From Verrucomicrobiota bacterium (lineage in GTDB: Bacteria; Verrucomicrobiota; Verrucomicrobiia; Limisphaerales; UBA9464): a stretch of 34,694 bases of DNA. The notes under the pieces are model-generated. The model ran no database searches, was not told where the DNA came from, and worked only from the letters and a program-made list of their open reading frames with translations. Shown piece by piece: positions 17,428 through 26,041 of this stretch (positions within the stretch are counted from its first letter, which is position 1; the number at the start of each line of letters is the position of its first letter). The stretch is taken from assembly GCA_029865985.1 (NCBI GenBank), contig JARXAF010000097.1:1-34694 (forward strand), read 5' to 3'. The position numbers and the translations under genes are program-made.

Positions 17428-17438
17428 ATTCGGTTCGG

Positions 17439-17918
17439 TTACAGTTTCAGATTATCGAGGGCACTCCACGCCGTATTCGGCTCAGCCTGCTCCCTCACTT
17501 GCAGTTCGCGGGGCTGGCCTTTCGGCTTCAACCCACGACAGTCAGGTCCGCACAACGGATTCGTTGGCAGAGCGAGCAAAATGTCCTCCCGGACGGCAGG
17601 GGTCAAGTCTGCAAAATCTCCATCGACTGGAAGAGCCTCTTCGCCCGCCAAGGGGACCATCAGGGAAAACTCGTCCACTTGAACCGAGAGAAGGAACACC
17701 TTGAGGCACCGAGCGCACTCGCAATCCACATGAGTCCGCAGGTTTCCGGTCACCAAAAGACTGTCGGACTGACGCTCCACCATCAGCTCATATTCCACGG
17801 GATGTGACAAACGCATCAACTCGTCCTGGAAGTCCGGGGCAAGTTCTGAGGCCAGGATATCTCCATCGAGCTGAATGGATTCTTTTTCCAAGAGGCGAAG
17901 ATTCACCTTGAGCAACAT
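17439..17918 (-). CDS. yceD: YceD/DUF177 family protein
   Basis: Position upstream of rpmF; CECARCLKVFLLSVQ; NPLCGPDCRGLKPKG. Preferred internal start MLLKVNLRLL. Confidence 0.85.
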   Translation of the reverse strand: MLLKVNLRLLEKESIQLDGDILASELAPDFQDELMRLSHPVEYELMVERQSDSLLVTGNLRTHVDCECARCLKVFLLSVQVDEFSLMVPLAGEEALPVDGDFADLTPAVREDILLALPTNPLCGPDCRGLKPKGQPRELQVREQAEPNTAWSALDNLKL

Positions 17919-17997
17919 GCCGATAGGATCGGCGGGTCTGGGGCTGGATGCAACTGGCGGATTGATGCCAAACCCAGCCTCGGAAGATGCCCATGAA

Positions 17998-18034
17998 AAA
18001 GCGGGCGGCCCCGTCTCCGGGAACCGCCCGCTTT
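17998..18034 (-). terminator. Rho-independent terminator of the MFS gene
   Basis: 11-bp perfect stem AAAGCGGGCGG / CCGCCCGCTTT with T-tract on the minus strand. Confidence 0.88.
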
Positions 18035-18062
18035 GAAACACGGAAAACTGAAACCTCAGGCC

Positions 18063-19718
18063 TTAGGCCTTACCCGCATCGGCAATGGTTACCGGCCGGT
18101 AGCCACCGATGGACTTGAAGTAGAGGATCAGCAAGAGGTAGATGGCGGCCATTCCGACCGGAAGAGCGGCATCGGCTTTCAGCGTCTTGCGAGCGCCAGC
18201 GATATTGCCTTCAACCATCGCCTTTTGATCCGCAGTGAGCTGGGATTTTTCAGCGGAGACGTTGTCGTGCTTCTCTTTCTCAGCCAGCTTTTTCGCAGCC
18301 TCCATCTTGGCGCCGTCCAGAGCCGCAACCTCCTTGAACAGCCCGAGCAAGCCCGACGGTTTTTCAGCTTTGTTTGCAGCGAGAACCATCTGCTGGCCAT
18401 TGGCTTCCAGATGTTCAGCAGTGAAGCGATCCTTGGCATAGCCGAGGCCGGGTCCACCAATCTGTCCTACGGAGAGCATGCCAATGCCGCCCATGATGGA
18501 CATCGCCACCGCACCTGAGCGCGGGAAACGATCACCCACGACGGCGAGCATGGTCGGCCAGAAGAACGTCTTACCGATGCTGTAGATCAGCACGGCGCCG
18601 AAGGCGACCGTGAGGGTGGTCACCGACGAGCAGGCCAGCAAACCGACGATGGCAAAGATCGAGCAGGTGAACAAAATCGAGATCGGGGAGAGCTTGAGAC
18701 GCGACTCGATCCAGTGGCTGGAGAAACGCAGAGCGAACATCATTGCCGACGCGAAGATAAAGAGGATCGTGCCTTGTTTCGCGGTCAGGATGCTGCCGTT
18801 GATGTTTTCGATCCACGAGTCGGTACCCAACTCCAGCGAACCCAGGATCGCATGGGCGACGAAGAGGGTGAAAATCATCCAGTGTCCGAGCGCGAACTGC
18901 GTGATCACCGCAACCCAGGCGACAAAACCCACCGCAACGAGGCCTGAAATGACAACCCAAGCTTGGGACGCAAAGAATGCGCTTCCAGTGATGGCGCCAA
19001 TGATGCCGCCCAGCGAGTCACGGAAGAACAGGAAGAGCAGCACACCCACGATGCTCGCTCCCAGAATTCCGACATCTTTCATCATCTCGCCCAGAGAAAG
19101 GCCTTTGGAGGAGGCTTCGGATTTGGGGAACTTCTGACCCAAGAACATCAACCCGTAAATCGCGGTGGGGATGAGGTACAATCCCAATTTCATCTTCCAG
19201 GGGAGCGCTTCACCCAAGAAGAGAGTCACGAACGCGCCGAGAATCATTCCCGCAGGCCAGCTCGCGTGAAGGATGTTCAGGTAATGCGTACGGTTCTTGG
19301 GGTAAATGGTCGCAATCAAGGGATTGGCGACGGCCTCAAGAGTTCCGTTCGCGAGCGAGAAAATAAAGGAGCCGCAAAAGAGCAGATTGAAGGCGGTTGC
19401 CTGACTGACATCCGGGGCAGGCGAGAGCGTGACGACCGCAGACAGGACATGGAGCAAGAAAGCAGCCCCCACCAGTTTTCCGTAGCCGATTTTGTCCACC
19501 ACGATGCCGCCGAAAATGATGCCGAAACAGAAACCCGAAAAGCCTGCTCCGCCGATGAGGCCAACCTGACCATCTGTGAAGCGGAAGAGCGTTTTCCATT
19601 CTCCGGTGAGGCCATTGCGCAAAGCGAATCCAATGCCTGCGGCTAGGATGGCCATAAAGCCGGCCATCAGCAGCCGCTTTGCATTGGGGGCTATGCCCTC
19701 GTTACTTCCATTACTCAT
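18063..19718 (-). CDS. MFS transporter with large hydrophilic loop before the last TM
   Basis: Repeated TM segments; GIIFGGIVVDKIGYGKLVG; FWPTMLAVVGDRFPRSGAVAMSIMGGIGML. Confidence 0.88.
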   Translation of the reverse strand: MSNGSNEGIAPNAKRLLMAGFMAILAAGIGFALRNGLTGEWKTLFRFTDGQVGLIGGAGFSGFCFGIIFGGIVVDKIGYGKLVGAAFLLHVLSAVVTLSPAPDVSQATAFNLLFCGSFIFSLANGTLEAVANPLIATIYPKNRTHYLNILHASWPAGMILGAFVTLFLGEALPWKMKLGLYLIPTAIYGLMFLGQKFPKSEASSKGLSLGEMMKDVGILGASIVGVLLFLFFRDSLGGIIGAITGSAFFASQAWVVISGLVAVGFVAWVAVITQFALGHWMIFTLFVAHAILGSLELGTDSWIENINGSILTAKQGTILFIFASAMMFALRFSSHWIESRLKLSPISILFTCSIFAIVGLLACSSVTTLTVAFGAVLIYSIGKTFFWPTMLAVVGDRFPRSGAVAMSIMGGIGMLSVGQIGGPGLGYAKDRFTAEHLEANGQQMVLAANKAEKPSGLLGLFKEVAALDGAKMEAAKKLAEKEKHDNVSAEKSQLTADQKAMVEGNIAGARKTLKADAALPVGMAAIYLLLILYFKSIGGYRPVTIADAGKA

Positions 19719-19832
19719 AGGGGTACGTGTATTGATTCTGTGTTATGACAAGTCGGACGTGGAACATCAGGATTTACCGACACCACCGGCCGCCTGTCCA
19801 TTCCTTGCTTCGGGTTTCTGCAATTTTGCCCC

Positions 19833-19844
19833 GGGGACAGGCTC
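19833..19844 (-). repeat. Dispersed intergenic repeat (GGGGACAGGCTC on + strand)
   Basis: First of a direct pair spaced 20 bp. Confidence 0.73.
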
Positions 19845-19852
19845 TTCGGACA

Positions 19853-19863
19853 AGGGACAGGCT
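19853..19863 (-). repeat. Dispersed intergenic repeat (AGGGACAGGCT on + strand)
   Basis: Second of the pair. Confidence 0.73.
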
Positions 19864-19915
19864 AGGATCGAAAAGCAGGCGCCCTGACCGATGAAGCCTG
19901 CCAGCGCTTTCGAAT

Positions 19916-21121
19916 TCAGGACTCGGGAGCCAGATTTTCAGCCACCGGATTGCCGTAAGCCTTGATGGCGGGGAGAACTCCGGCCAAAGCCCCAAGCACC
20001 ACCAACGCCAGCGGGGCAATGACCAGAACGGGATCCCAAGCCCAGGGATCGAGAACCACGCCCGTCTGGGCCCGGATGACCGCGGCCACGGCCCCGAGAA
20101 TCACGGCGTACAACCCCCAAGCGAGCACCATGCCGAGAGCAGCGATTGAGGCAGCCTCCAGAATGATCGAGGCAAAAACGGTTGAACGACGGGCACCCAG
20201 GGCCCTTAGAATGGCCAGATCCCGGCGTCGGGCGCTCAGGGAATTGTAAATGCTGGCCAGCACAGAACCGGCCGCCACCAATGCCACCAAATAAGCCACG
20301 AGTTCGAGTACCTGATCGAACCACCCCATCTTGTCGAACAGTTGGGCCAACACCGTTCCCAGAGGCCAGGCAAAGGTCAATCGGTCGCCCTGCTTGTTGT
20401 AGAGCATGTCCAATTGCTGACCCGCCACCGCGCTCCGCAGCTTCACCAATACTGCACTGACATCGCTGGCCGTCGCCGCGGCATGGCCCGACATGTTCTG
20501 CAGCCCTGCCAGCGGAATCCAGAGCACTCGGTCGGCTGGAGTATTGGAGGGCTCCAGAACCCCAGTGATCACATATTCGTCCTCGTGCTGTTCCTTGGGA
20601 TTGAAGTTCAAACCGTGGTACGGCTTGAAGGTGTCACCGGGTTTCAGCCCGAGACGTTGAGCAACGAAGGATCCCACCACTGCTTCGCGATAACCGTCTT
20701 CAAACCAACGCCCTCCGCCCACCAAACGGAAGCGACGACCCGGAGCAGCCTCGGCCTCGGTGAAGAGGTTGGTGAGCGTGCCCACAATGCGATAGCCCAG
20801 GTAGTTGTCGCCAACCGCGATCGGAATAGCCAAAGCCACTGCCCGGTTGGACGACAGTGTTTGGAAATCGGCAAACGCGACATTTCCCGGGGACGCCTCG
20901 AGGTGGAACAGCGCATTGAGGACCAATTGAAGCTTCGCACCACGAGCACCGAGAACAGCATCCCAGGCGCCGGTTTGGCCTGTGAAGGTGGCCCGAGCCT
21001 GGCGTTTGACCACCCAGACCGACATCAACAATCCACCGGCCATCGCCAGCGAAAGGGCCGTCACCACGGTCGAAAGCAGGTGCTGGCGCAAGCTGCGTCG
21101 AACCAAAAGCAACAGCGTCAT
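19916..21121 (-). CDS. ABC transporter permease, FtsX/MacB/LolC-like
   Basis: N-terminal TM, MacB-PCD-like periplasmic region, LSARRRDLAILRALGARRSTVFASIILEAASIAALGMVLAW. Confidence 0.9.
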   Translation of the reverse strand: MTLLLLVRRSLRQHLLSTVVTALSLAMAGGLLMSVWVVKRQARATFTGQTGAWDAVLGARGAKLQLVLNALFHLEASPGNVAFADFQTLSSNRAVALAIPIAVGDNYLGYRIVGTLTNLFTEAEAAPGRRFRLVGGGRWFEDGYREAVVGSFVAQRLGLKPGDTFKPYHGLNFNPKEQHEDEYVITGVLEPSNTPADRVLWIPLAGLQNMSGHAAATASDVSAVLVKLRSAVAGQQLDMLYNKQGDRLTFAWPLGTVLAQLFDKMGWFDQVLELVAYLVALVAAGSVLASIYNSLSARRRDLAILRALGARRSTVFASIILEAASIAALGMVLAWGLYAVILGAVAAVIRAQTGVVLDPWAWDPVLVIAPLALVVLGALAGVLPAIKAYGNPVAENLAPES

Positions 21122-21801
21122 AGGCCACCCCCCTTCCGTGATGCCTGATTGAGGATTGCCAGAGATTCCCGACGAGGGAACGCCGCCAGAACGGATGGAT
21201 CATGACTCACCAAGAGCAACGCTGACCCCTCCTCCGCGCACAATTCACGGATCAATGCCAACGCCTGGGCCGCATTGGCTGGGTCCAGATTGCCTGTGGG
21301 TTCATCGGCCAGGACCAATTTCGGCCGATTGGCCAAGGCACGAGCCACAGCCACCCGCTGCTGTTGGCCCGTCGAAAGTTGCCTCGGATAATAGTCCAAT
21401 CGATCGCTCAATCCCACCCGGTTCAACAGCGACCGGGCGCGAACCGGATCGGCTCCCGGACCAAAGGACATGCCCAGAAGGACGTTCTCCAGACAGGTGA
21501 AGCCCTGAAGCAAGTTGAACGTTTGGAAGATATAACCAATCACCCGCGCCCGGATGCGGTCCCGACCGGCCTCAGACAAAGTGGCCATATCCTGACCATC
21601 CAGAGTAATGCGGCCGGAATCTCCTGCCAAAATGCCGGCGATGAGGTGGAGGAAGGTCGTCTTGCCGGTGCCACTGGGGCCACTCAAAGCCACCAGTTCC
21701 CCGGCGTTGAGGCGAAACCCAGGAACGTCCACCACCGGCAGAATTCGCCCATCCGGGGTTCGAAACGACTTCTGAAGGTTTTCGATCTCAAGCAGCGCCA
21801 T
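21118..21801 (-). CDS. ABC transporter ATP-binding protein, LolD/MacB-type
   Basis: [48 protein letters not shown]; preferred start [13 protein letters not shown]. Confidence 0.95.
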   Translation of the reverse strand: MALLEIENLQKSFRTPDGRILPVVDVPGFRLNAGELVALSGPSGTGKTTFLHLIAGILAGDSGRITLDGQDMATLSEAGRDRIRARVIGYIFQTFNLLQGFTCLENVLLGMSFGPGADPVRARSLLNRVGLSDRLDYYPRQLSTGQQQRVAVARALANRPKLVLADEPTGNLDPANAAQALALIRELCAEEGSALLLVSHDPSVLAAFPRRESLAILNQASRKGGGL

Positions 21802-21806
21802 GAACA

Positions 21807-21817
21807 AGGGACAGGCT
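21807..21817 (-). repeat. Dispersed intergenic repeat (AGGGACAGGCT on + strand)
   Basis: 5 bp upstream of the preferred ABC ATPase start codon. Confidence 0.72.
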
Positions 21818-21871
21818 GCATCGCCCCGCAAAACTTAGCCATCGACTTTTGTGGAACGAAGCGAACTGACC

Positions 21872-21911
21872 CCGACAAGGGACAGGCTCCTCCGACAAGG
21901 GACAGGCTCCT
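21872..21911 (-). repeat. Perfect tandem pair of the dispersed repeat (CCGACAAGGGACAGGCTCCT x2 on + strand)
   Basis: 20-mer at 21872-21891 repeated exactly at 21892-21911. Confidence 0.9.
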
Positions 21912-22015
21912 CGGAACAGGACACCTAACCGGAAGCCTATCATGCGCCTCGCCCCCCCCGGAGTTGGGAAACTGAAGCGAGCCCAGGAAGGCAGTGGGGG
22001 TAACCTTGGAGTGGA

Positions 22016-22783
22016 TCAGCCCTTGGGAAACATCCCGGCCGTCCAGCCCCCATCGACCGGCAACGCGGCACCGGTGACGAACGAGGCGTCGTCGGAAGCC
22101 AGGAACAAGGCGGCGTTGGCAATTTCCTGCGGCTGCCCCATGCGCCCCATGGCTTGGGTGGATGCCATTTCGCGGGCCGCGGCAACCGGGTCGGGATATT
22201 CGGCGATGCGGGCACGGACAAACGGAGTTTCCACCCGGCCCGGACAAAGACAATTGATGCGAACACCGCTGCGCGCATGGTCGAGGGCCGTCGATCGAGT
22301 GATGCCGACCACCGCATGTTTGCTGACACTGTAGGCAAAGCGATCGACCAATCCTTCCAAACCGGCCGTGGAGGCGAGATTGACCACCGAACCCGCTCCC
22401 CGGGAAACCATGCCCGGCAACCAGGCTTTCATGGTGTTGAATACCCCGCGGACATTCACCGCCATCACCCGATCAAAATCAGAGCCGGCCGTGGTCAGGA
22501 GTGTCCCGACATGACCAATGCCGGCATTGCACACGAGAACATCCACCCCGGGATAGCGCGCGGCTGCGGCTGCCAGGTCGGATTCCGAAGTCACGTCGAG
22601 AGCAACGGCATCGGCTCGTCCACCCGCTTCACGAATCCGCTGGACGGTCGCCTCACCCGCTTCGATCCGAAGTTCAGCAACAAGCACCCAGGCACCGGCA
22701 CGGGCAAAGGTTTCAGCGATGCATTGACCGATGCCGGATCCGGCACCCGTCACCAGAGCAGTCTTGCCGTCGAGACGAATCAT
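22016..22783 (-). CDS. SDR family oxidoreductase
   Basis: MIRLDGKTALVTGAGSGIGQCIAETFARAGA; CNAGIGHVG; YSVSKHAVVGITRS; NCLCPGRVETPF; internal start preferred. Confidence 0.93.
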   Translation of the reverse strand: MIRLDGKTALVTGAGSGIGQCIAETFARAGAWVLVAELRIEAGEATVQRIREAGGRADAVALDVTSESDLAAAAARYPGVDVLVCNAGIGHVGTLLTTAGSDFDRVMAVNVRGVFNTMKAWLPGMVSRGAGSVVNLASTAGLEGLVDRFAYSVSKHAVVGITRSTALDHARSGVRINCLCPGRVETPFVRARIAEYPDPVAAAREMASTQAMGRMGQPQEIANAALFLASDDASFVTGAALPVDGGWTAGMFPKG

Positions 22784-22976
22784 AGGAGGCGATTGATAGG
22801 GGGTTGAAAGAGGGCAAATCGTCGACACAGATCACTCTGCAAGGCGAGGAAAAGGCCGCAGTAACAGGCTGAAAGACTGCTACGCATCCCACCGAAAACT
22901 TTCTGGCACCTGAGCATCTCGGAAAGACAAGCCAAACCGGCACCCCGATCCGACAGCCCACCCCAGAGACGGGAAG

Positions 22977-23855
22977 CTATAAACAAACCACCTGCATCCA
23001 ACCAGCCGTTCCAAACTGCGCTTCAAAAGACGTGACCGCCGCCCGCGCCGTGGCCTCGTCCGGAAAGAGCGCAAAAGTGGTGGAACCACTTCCCGACATG
23101 AGCGCGGCCCAAGCTCCGTTTTCGCGCAAGAAACGCTGGTACAAATCCAGGATTGGATACTTGTGCAAGGCCGGGGCTTCCAGCGAGTTGTAGAAACACT
23201 GGCCGGCCTCGGCAAGATCACCAGACCTCAAGGCACGCTCCAAGGCATCGACCCGGCCCGGGCGACCATTGAGGGCCTCCGGATGTTGAGCCAGTTCTCG
23301 ATAGGCCCACGCCGTCGAGATACCAAAACCGGGATGGTACAAAATCATACCCCGACCCCGAAGCGCATCAAACGGAGCCAGCGGCTCGACCCGTTCTCCT
23401 CGGCCGGTAGCTCGGGCTGGTTGATCCTGAAGGAAAAAATTCACATCCGAACCCAGAGTGGCCGCGATGCGATCCAAAGAAGCCAGCGTCAACGGTTGCC
23501 CCAACAACTCGTTTAGGCCAACCAAGGTCTGGGCGGCGTTAGAACTACCTCCACCCAAACCGGCGGCCAGCGGGATCCGCTTGGTGAGATGAATTCGAAT
23601 CCCCTGCCCGGCTTGTTGAGCCTCAACCAAGAATTGCTCGGCGGCCCGCACCACCAGATTGCTCCGATCGGTCGGCAGTTCCGGATGGTCGCAGGTGAAG
23701 TGGATCCCCGACTCGCCAGCCAATTCAAAGGTCAATTCATCACACAGCGGCACCGGGTGGAACAGGGTCTCCAAGTCATGAAATCCGTCGGGCCGCCGCC
23801 CGAGGATATTGAGCAGCAGGTTGACCTTGCAGGGAGAGGATCGGATCAGCGGCAT
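22977..23855 (-). CDS. ispE: 4-diphosphocytidyl-2-C-methyl-D-erythritol kinase
   Basis: SPCKVNLLLNILGRRPDGFHDLETLF; RIPLAAGLGGGSSNAAQTL; GSDVNFFL; MSGSGSTTFALF. Confidence 0.96.
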   Translation of the reverse strand: MPLIRSSPCKVNLLLNILGRRPDGFHDLETLFHPVPLCDELTFELAGESGIHFTCDHPELPTDRSNLVVRAAEQFLVEAQQAGQGIRIHLTKRIPLAAGLGGGSSNAAQTLVGLNELLGQPLTLASLDRIAATLGSDVNFFLQDQPARATGRGERVEPLAPFDALRGRGMILYHPGFGISTAWAYRELAQHPEALNGRPGRVDALERALRSGDLAEAGQCFYNSLEAPALHKYPILDLYQRFLRENGAWAALMSGSGSTTFALFPDEATARAAVTSFEAQFGTAGWMQVVCL

Positions 23856-23888
23856 AAAAAAGCGCCCCCGCAGAAACTGCGGGAGCGC
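23856..23888 (-). terminator. Strong intrinsic terminator-like hairpin directly abutting the ispE start codon
   Basis: Minus strand GCGCTCCCGCAG-TTT-CTGCGGGGGCGC-TTTTTT-ATG; 12-bp stem (one G.U) plus six Ts. Confidence 0.88.
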
Positions 23889-23935
23889 GGAAGAGGGGTG
23901 GTAAAGGGCATCCCGGTGAGGGAACGCCCAAGTTC

Positions 23936-24361
23936 TCAGTCGATGACGCGGAAGCGGCTGCCCGGGATCACCGGAGCCACATCCGACGCCTCGAATCCGA
24001 GGGAATTGTCGGTGGCAGTCACGGTGGACTTGCCGAGGGCTCCGGGCTTGTAGCTATCCGGGTACACCTTGTAATCAGGCTTGATGTACGGCTCGCTGGG
24101 AATGGGGAAGCTCAAGACCTCCACCGCGCCCACGACCGTACGGCCGATGGTACGATTGACGCCACGAACAATGCCCACCGTTCCACCGTGCGCACCGCCG
24201 AACAGGGCACCCTGTTCGTAGCTGCGCTGGAGTTCACCGAGGCGGAACGGCTCAGAAACGTTGTTGAGTCCGCGACCAAGCTTCTGCTCGGCGCTGGTGC
24301 ATCCGACGAGCACCGCGGCCACGGTCACAAGGAGACTCACCGGCTTGAGAAAGGAACGCAT
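23936..24361 (-). CDS. Lipoprotein, exosortase-system-associated TIGR04073-like family
   Basis: Lipobox LLVTVAAVLVGC; KLGRGLNNVSEPFRLGEL...GIVRGVNRTIGRTVVGAVEVLSFPIPS. Confidence 0.68.
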   Translation of the reverse strand: MRSFLKPVSLLVTVAAVLVGCTSAEQKLGRGLNNVSEPFRLGELQRSYEQGALFGGAHGGTVGIVRGVNRTIGRTVVGAVEVLSFPIPSEPYIKPDYKVYPDSYKPGALGKSTVTATDNSLGFEASDVAPVIPGSRFRVID

Positions 24362-24441
24362 AAGGTTGGAAAATGTTGTGGGAGGTTATCGGCGGAGCCG
24401 GTGGGTGCAAGCGCGGACTTCATCCGACAGGCGATGATTTT

Positions 24442-25485
24442 TCACGCGCGCTCGTCCGGCGGCAAGATTGCGGCTGCTTTGGCTGCTTTTCGCCCCCACC
24501 ACCAAGCAATCACCAAGCTGATTTCATACAGCAGATGCAGCGGGAGGAAGAGCAGAAGCATGTTAAGTGGATTGCCATCAGGTGTGATGAAGGCGGCGAT
24601 CACCAGGCCAGCCACCACCCAATAGGAACGGAACTTGGAAAGCTTGGCGGCATCGAGGATGCCAATCTTAACCAGCGTCAGCAGGACCAGGGGCAACTGA
24701 AAGGCCACACCCATGCCCAACATGAACCAGCACACGAAGCTGATGTATTCATCGGCCTTCCATTCGTCGGCTGCGAAACCCAGCCAGTTGGAGAAACTCA
24801 CCGTGGTGCTCAAGCAAATCACCAACAGGACGAAGTAGCAGAAAGCAACCCCCATCAAGAAGAGGAAGGTCGCCCACCCGCTAACTTTGTACACGAACGA
24901 CTTCTCGTGTTGGTGCAGCGCCGGCAGGATGAACTGGGCAATGAAGAATAGAATGAAGGGAATGGAGACGGTGATGCCGCCAAACATGGCGATTTGCATC
25001 ACCACGCTGAACGCCGTCACAGGCCCCAGCGTCTTGAGCTGAACATCGAAAGACCGAGTGGCGATGGCCGGAGGGTTGGTGTCCTCCTGCAATTTGAGCA
25101 CCAAGTTGGTCCCCACCAACGTGGGAGCCAATCGGAAAACCGTATCCCGGTTGGTGGCCACCCCTGCGATTCCGCTGTCATTGGGCGTCATGCGAGTGAG
25201 CACATTGGTCCCCAGCATGAAAACCACCCGACCGCTCGTGGAATGTCGCATGCCCTCGGCGACCATCAGTGGCCACTTGAGGAACTGGATGACCACATTG
25301 CTGCCGCTCAGGCAAAGGATGAATCCCAGAAACACCGCGACCGCACACTTGATGAGGGTCCAACGAAGATCCTCGAGGTGCTCCAAGAAGGTCTTCACCG
25401 GCCCACCGCCCGCCTCGTCCGAATCCTGAAAGTCAGGATTGGGGGGCAGCGAGGGGGTCAGGGTGTAATCAGGGTCGTCAGCCAT
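24442..25485 (-). CDS. tatC: Sec-independent protein translocase TatC, with extended first periplasmic region
   Basis: FLEHLEDLRWTLIKC; QFILPALHQHEK; FQLPLVLLTLVKIGIL; FITPDGNPLNMLLLFLPLHLLYEISL. Confidence 0.95.
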   Translation of the reverse strand: MADDPDYTLTPSLPPNPDFQDSDEAGGGPVKTFLEHLEDLRWTLIKCAVAVFLGFILCLSGSNVVIQFLKWPLMVAEGMRHSTSGRVVFMLGTNVLTRMTPNDSGIAGVATNRDTVFRLAPTLVGTNLVLKLQEDTNPPAIATRSFDVQLKTLGPVTAFSVVMQIAMFGGITVSIPFILFFIAQFILPALHQHEKSFVYKVSGWATFLFLMGVAFCYFVLLVICLSTTVSFSNWLGFAADEWKADEYISFVCWFMLGMGVAFQLPLVLLTLVKIGILDAAKLSKFRSYWVVAGLVIAAFITPDGNPLNMLLLFLPLHLLYEISLVIAWWWGRKAAKAAAILPPDERA

Positions 25486-25603
25486 GCGTGCTCAAATCAG
25501 TCTGCTCAGGTCCATCAGACCCCAGACTGAGGCTAATCCGCTAGGATCGCGATCTCAGCCAGGGCCCATCCCTGCTCGGGAAAGACCGGAAAAAGACCCT
25601 AAA

Positions 25604-25864
25604 TCAGGCCTTGTGACTGTGCGAGACCGTGTCGGAAGGCGGACGCACCGGCGGGGTGGTCGGCGATGCAGGGCGCTCTGGCTCATCCATCACGCGCTGC
25701 ACTTCATCCTGCACATCCTTGGACGCCTTCTTGAACTCCCGAATGCCGGTGCCGACGCCTTTCATCAGCTCGGGCACCTTCTTGGCACCAAAGAGGACCA
25801 AAACCACGATGGCGATCCACATGATTTCGGTGCCGCCAATAAACGCCAGTATCGAAGTCTCCAT
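25604..25864 (-). CDS. tatA: Twin-arginine translocase TatA/TatE subunit
   Basis: [34 protein letters not shown]; internal start [11 protein letters not shown]. Confidence 0.94.
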   Translation of the reverse strand: METSILAFIGGTEIMWIAIVVLVLFGAKKVPELMKGVGTGIREFKKASKDVQDEVQRVMDEPERPASPTTPPVRPPSDTVSHSHKA

Positions 25865-26041
25865 AGGATTTCCGTTCACTTGTTCCCAAAGCTAGGCCCT
25901 GCCCCCTGTCCACACAAGCCCACAAACACCCTCCGCCGTTTCCGCTTCCGTCAGGCAGCAATGATTTTGGCACGAAGGCTTACTTTTATAACCCCGCTCA
26001 GCCAGCACGACGGATCCCAATAAATCGTCGAATCAGGCTAA

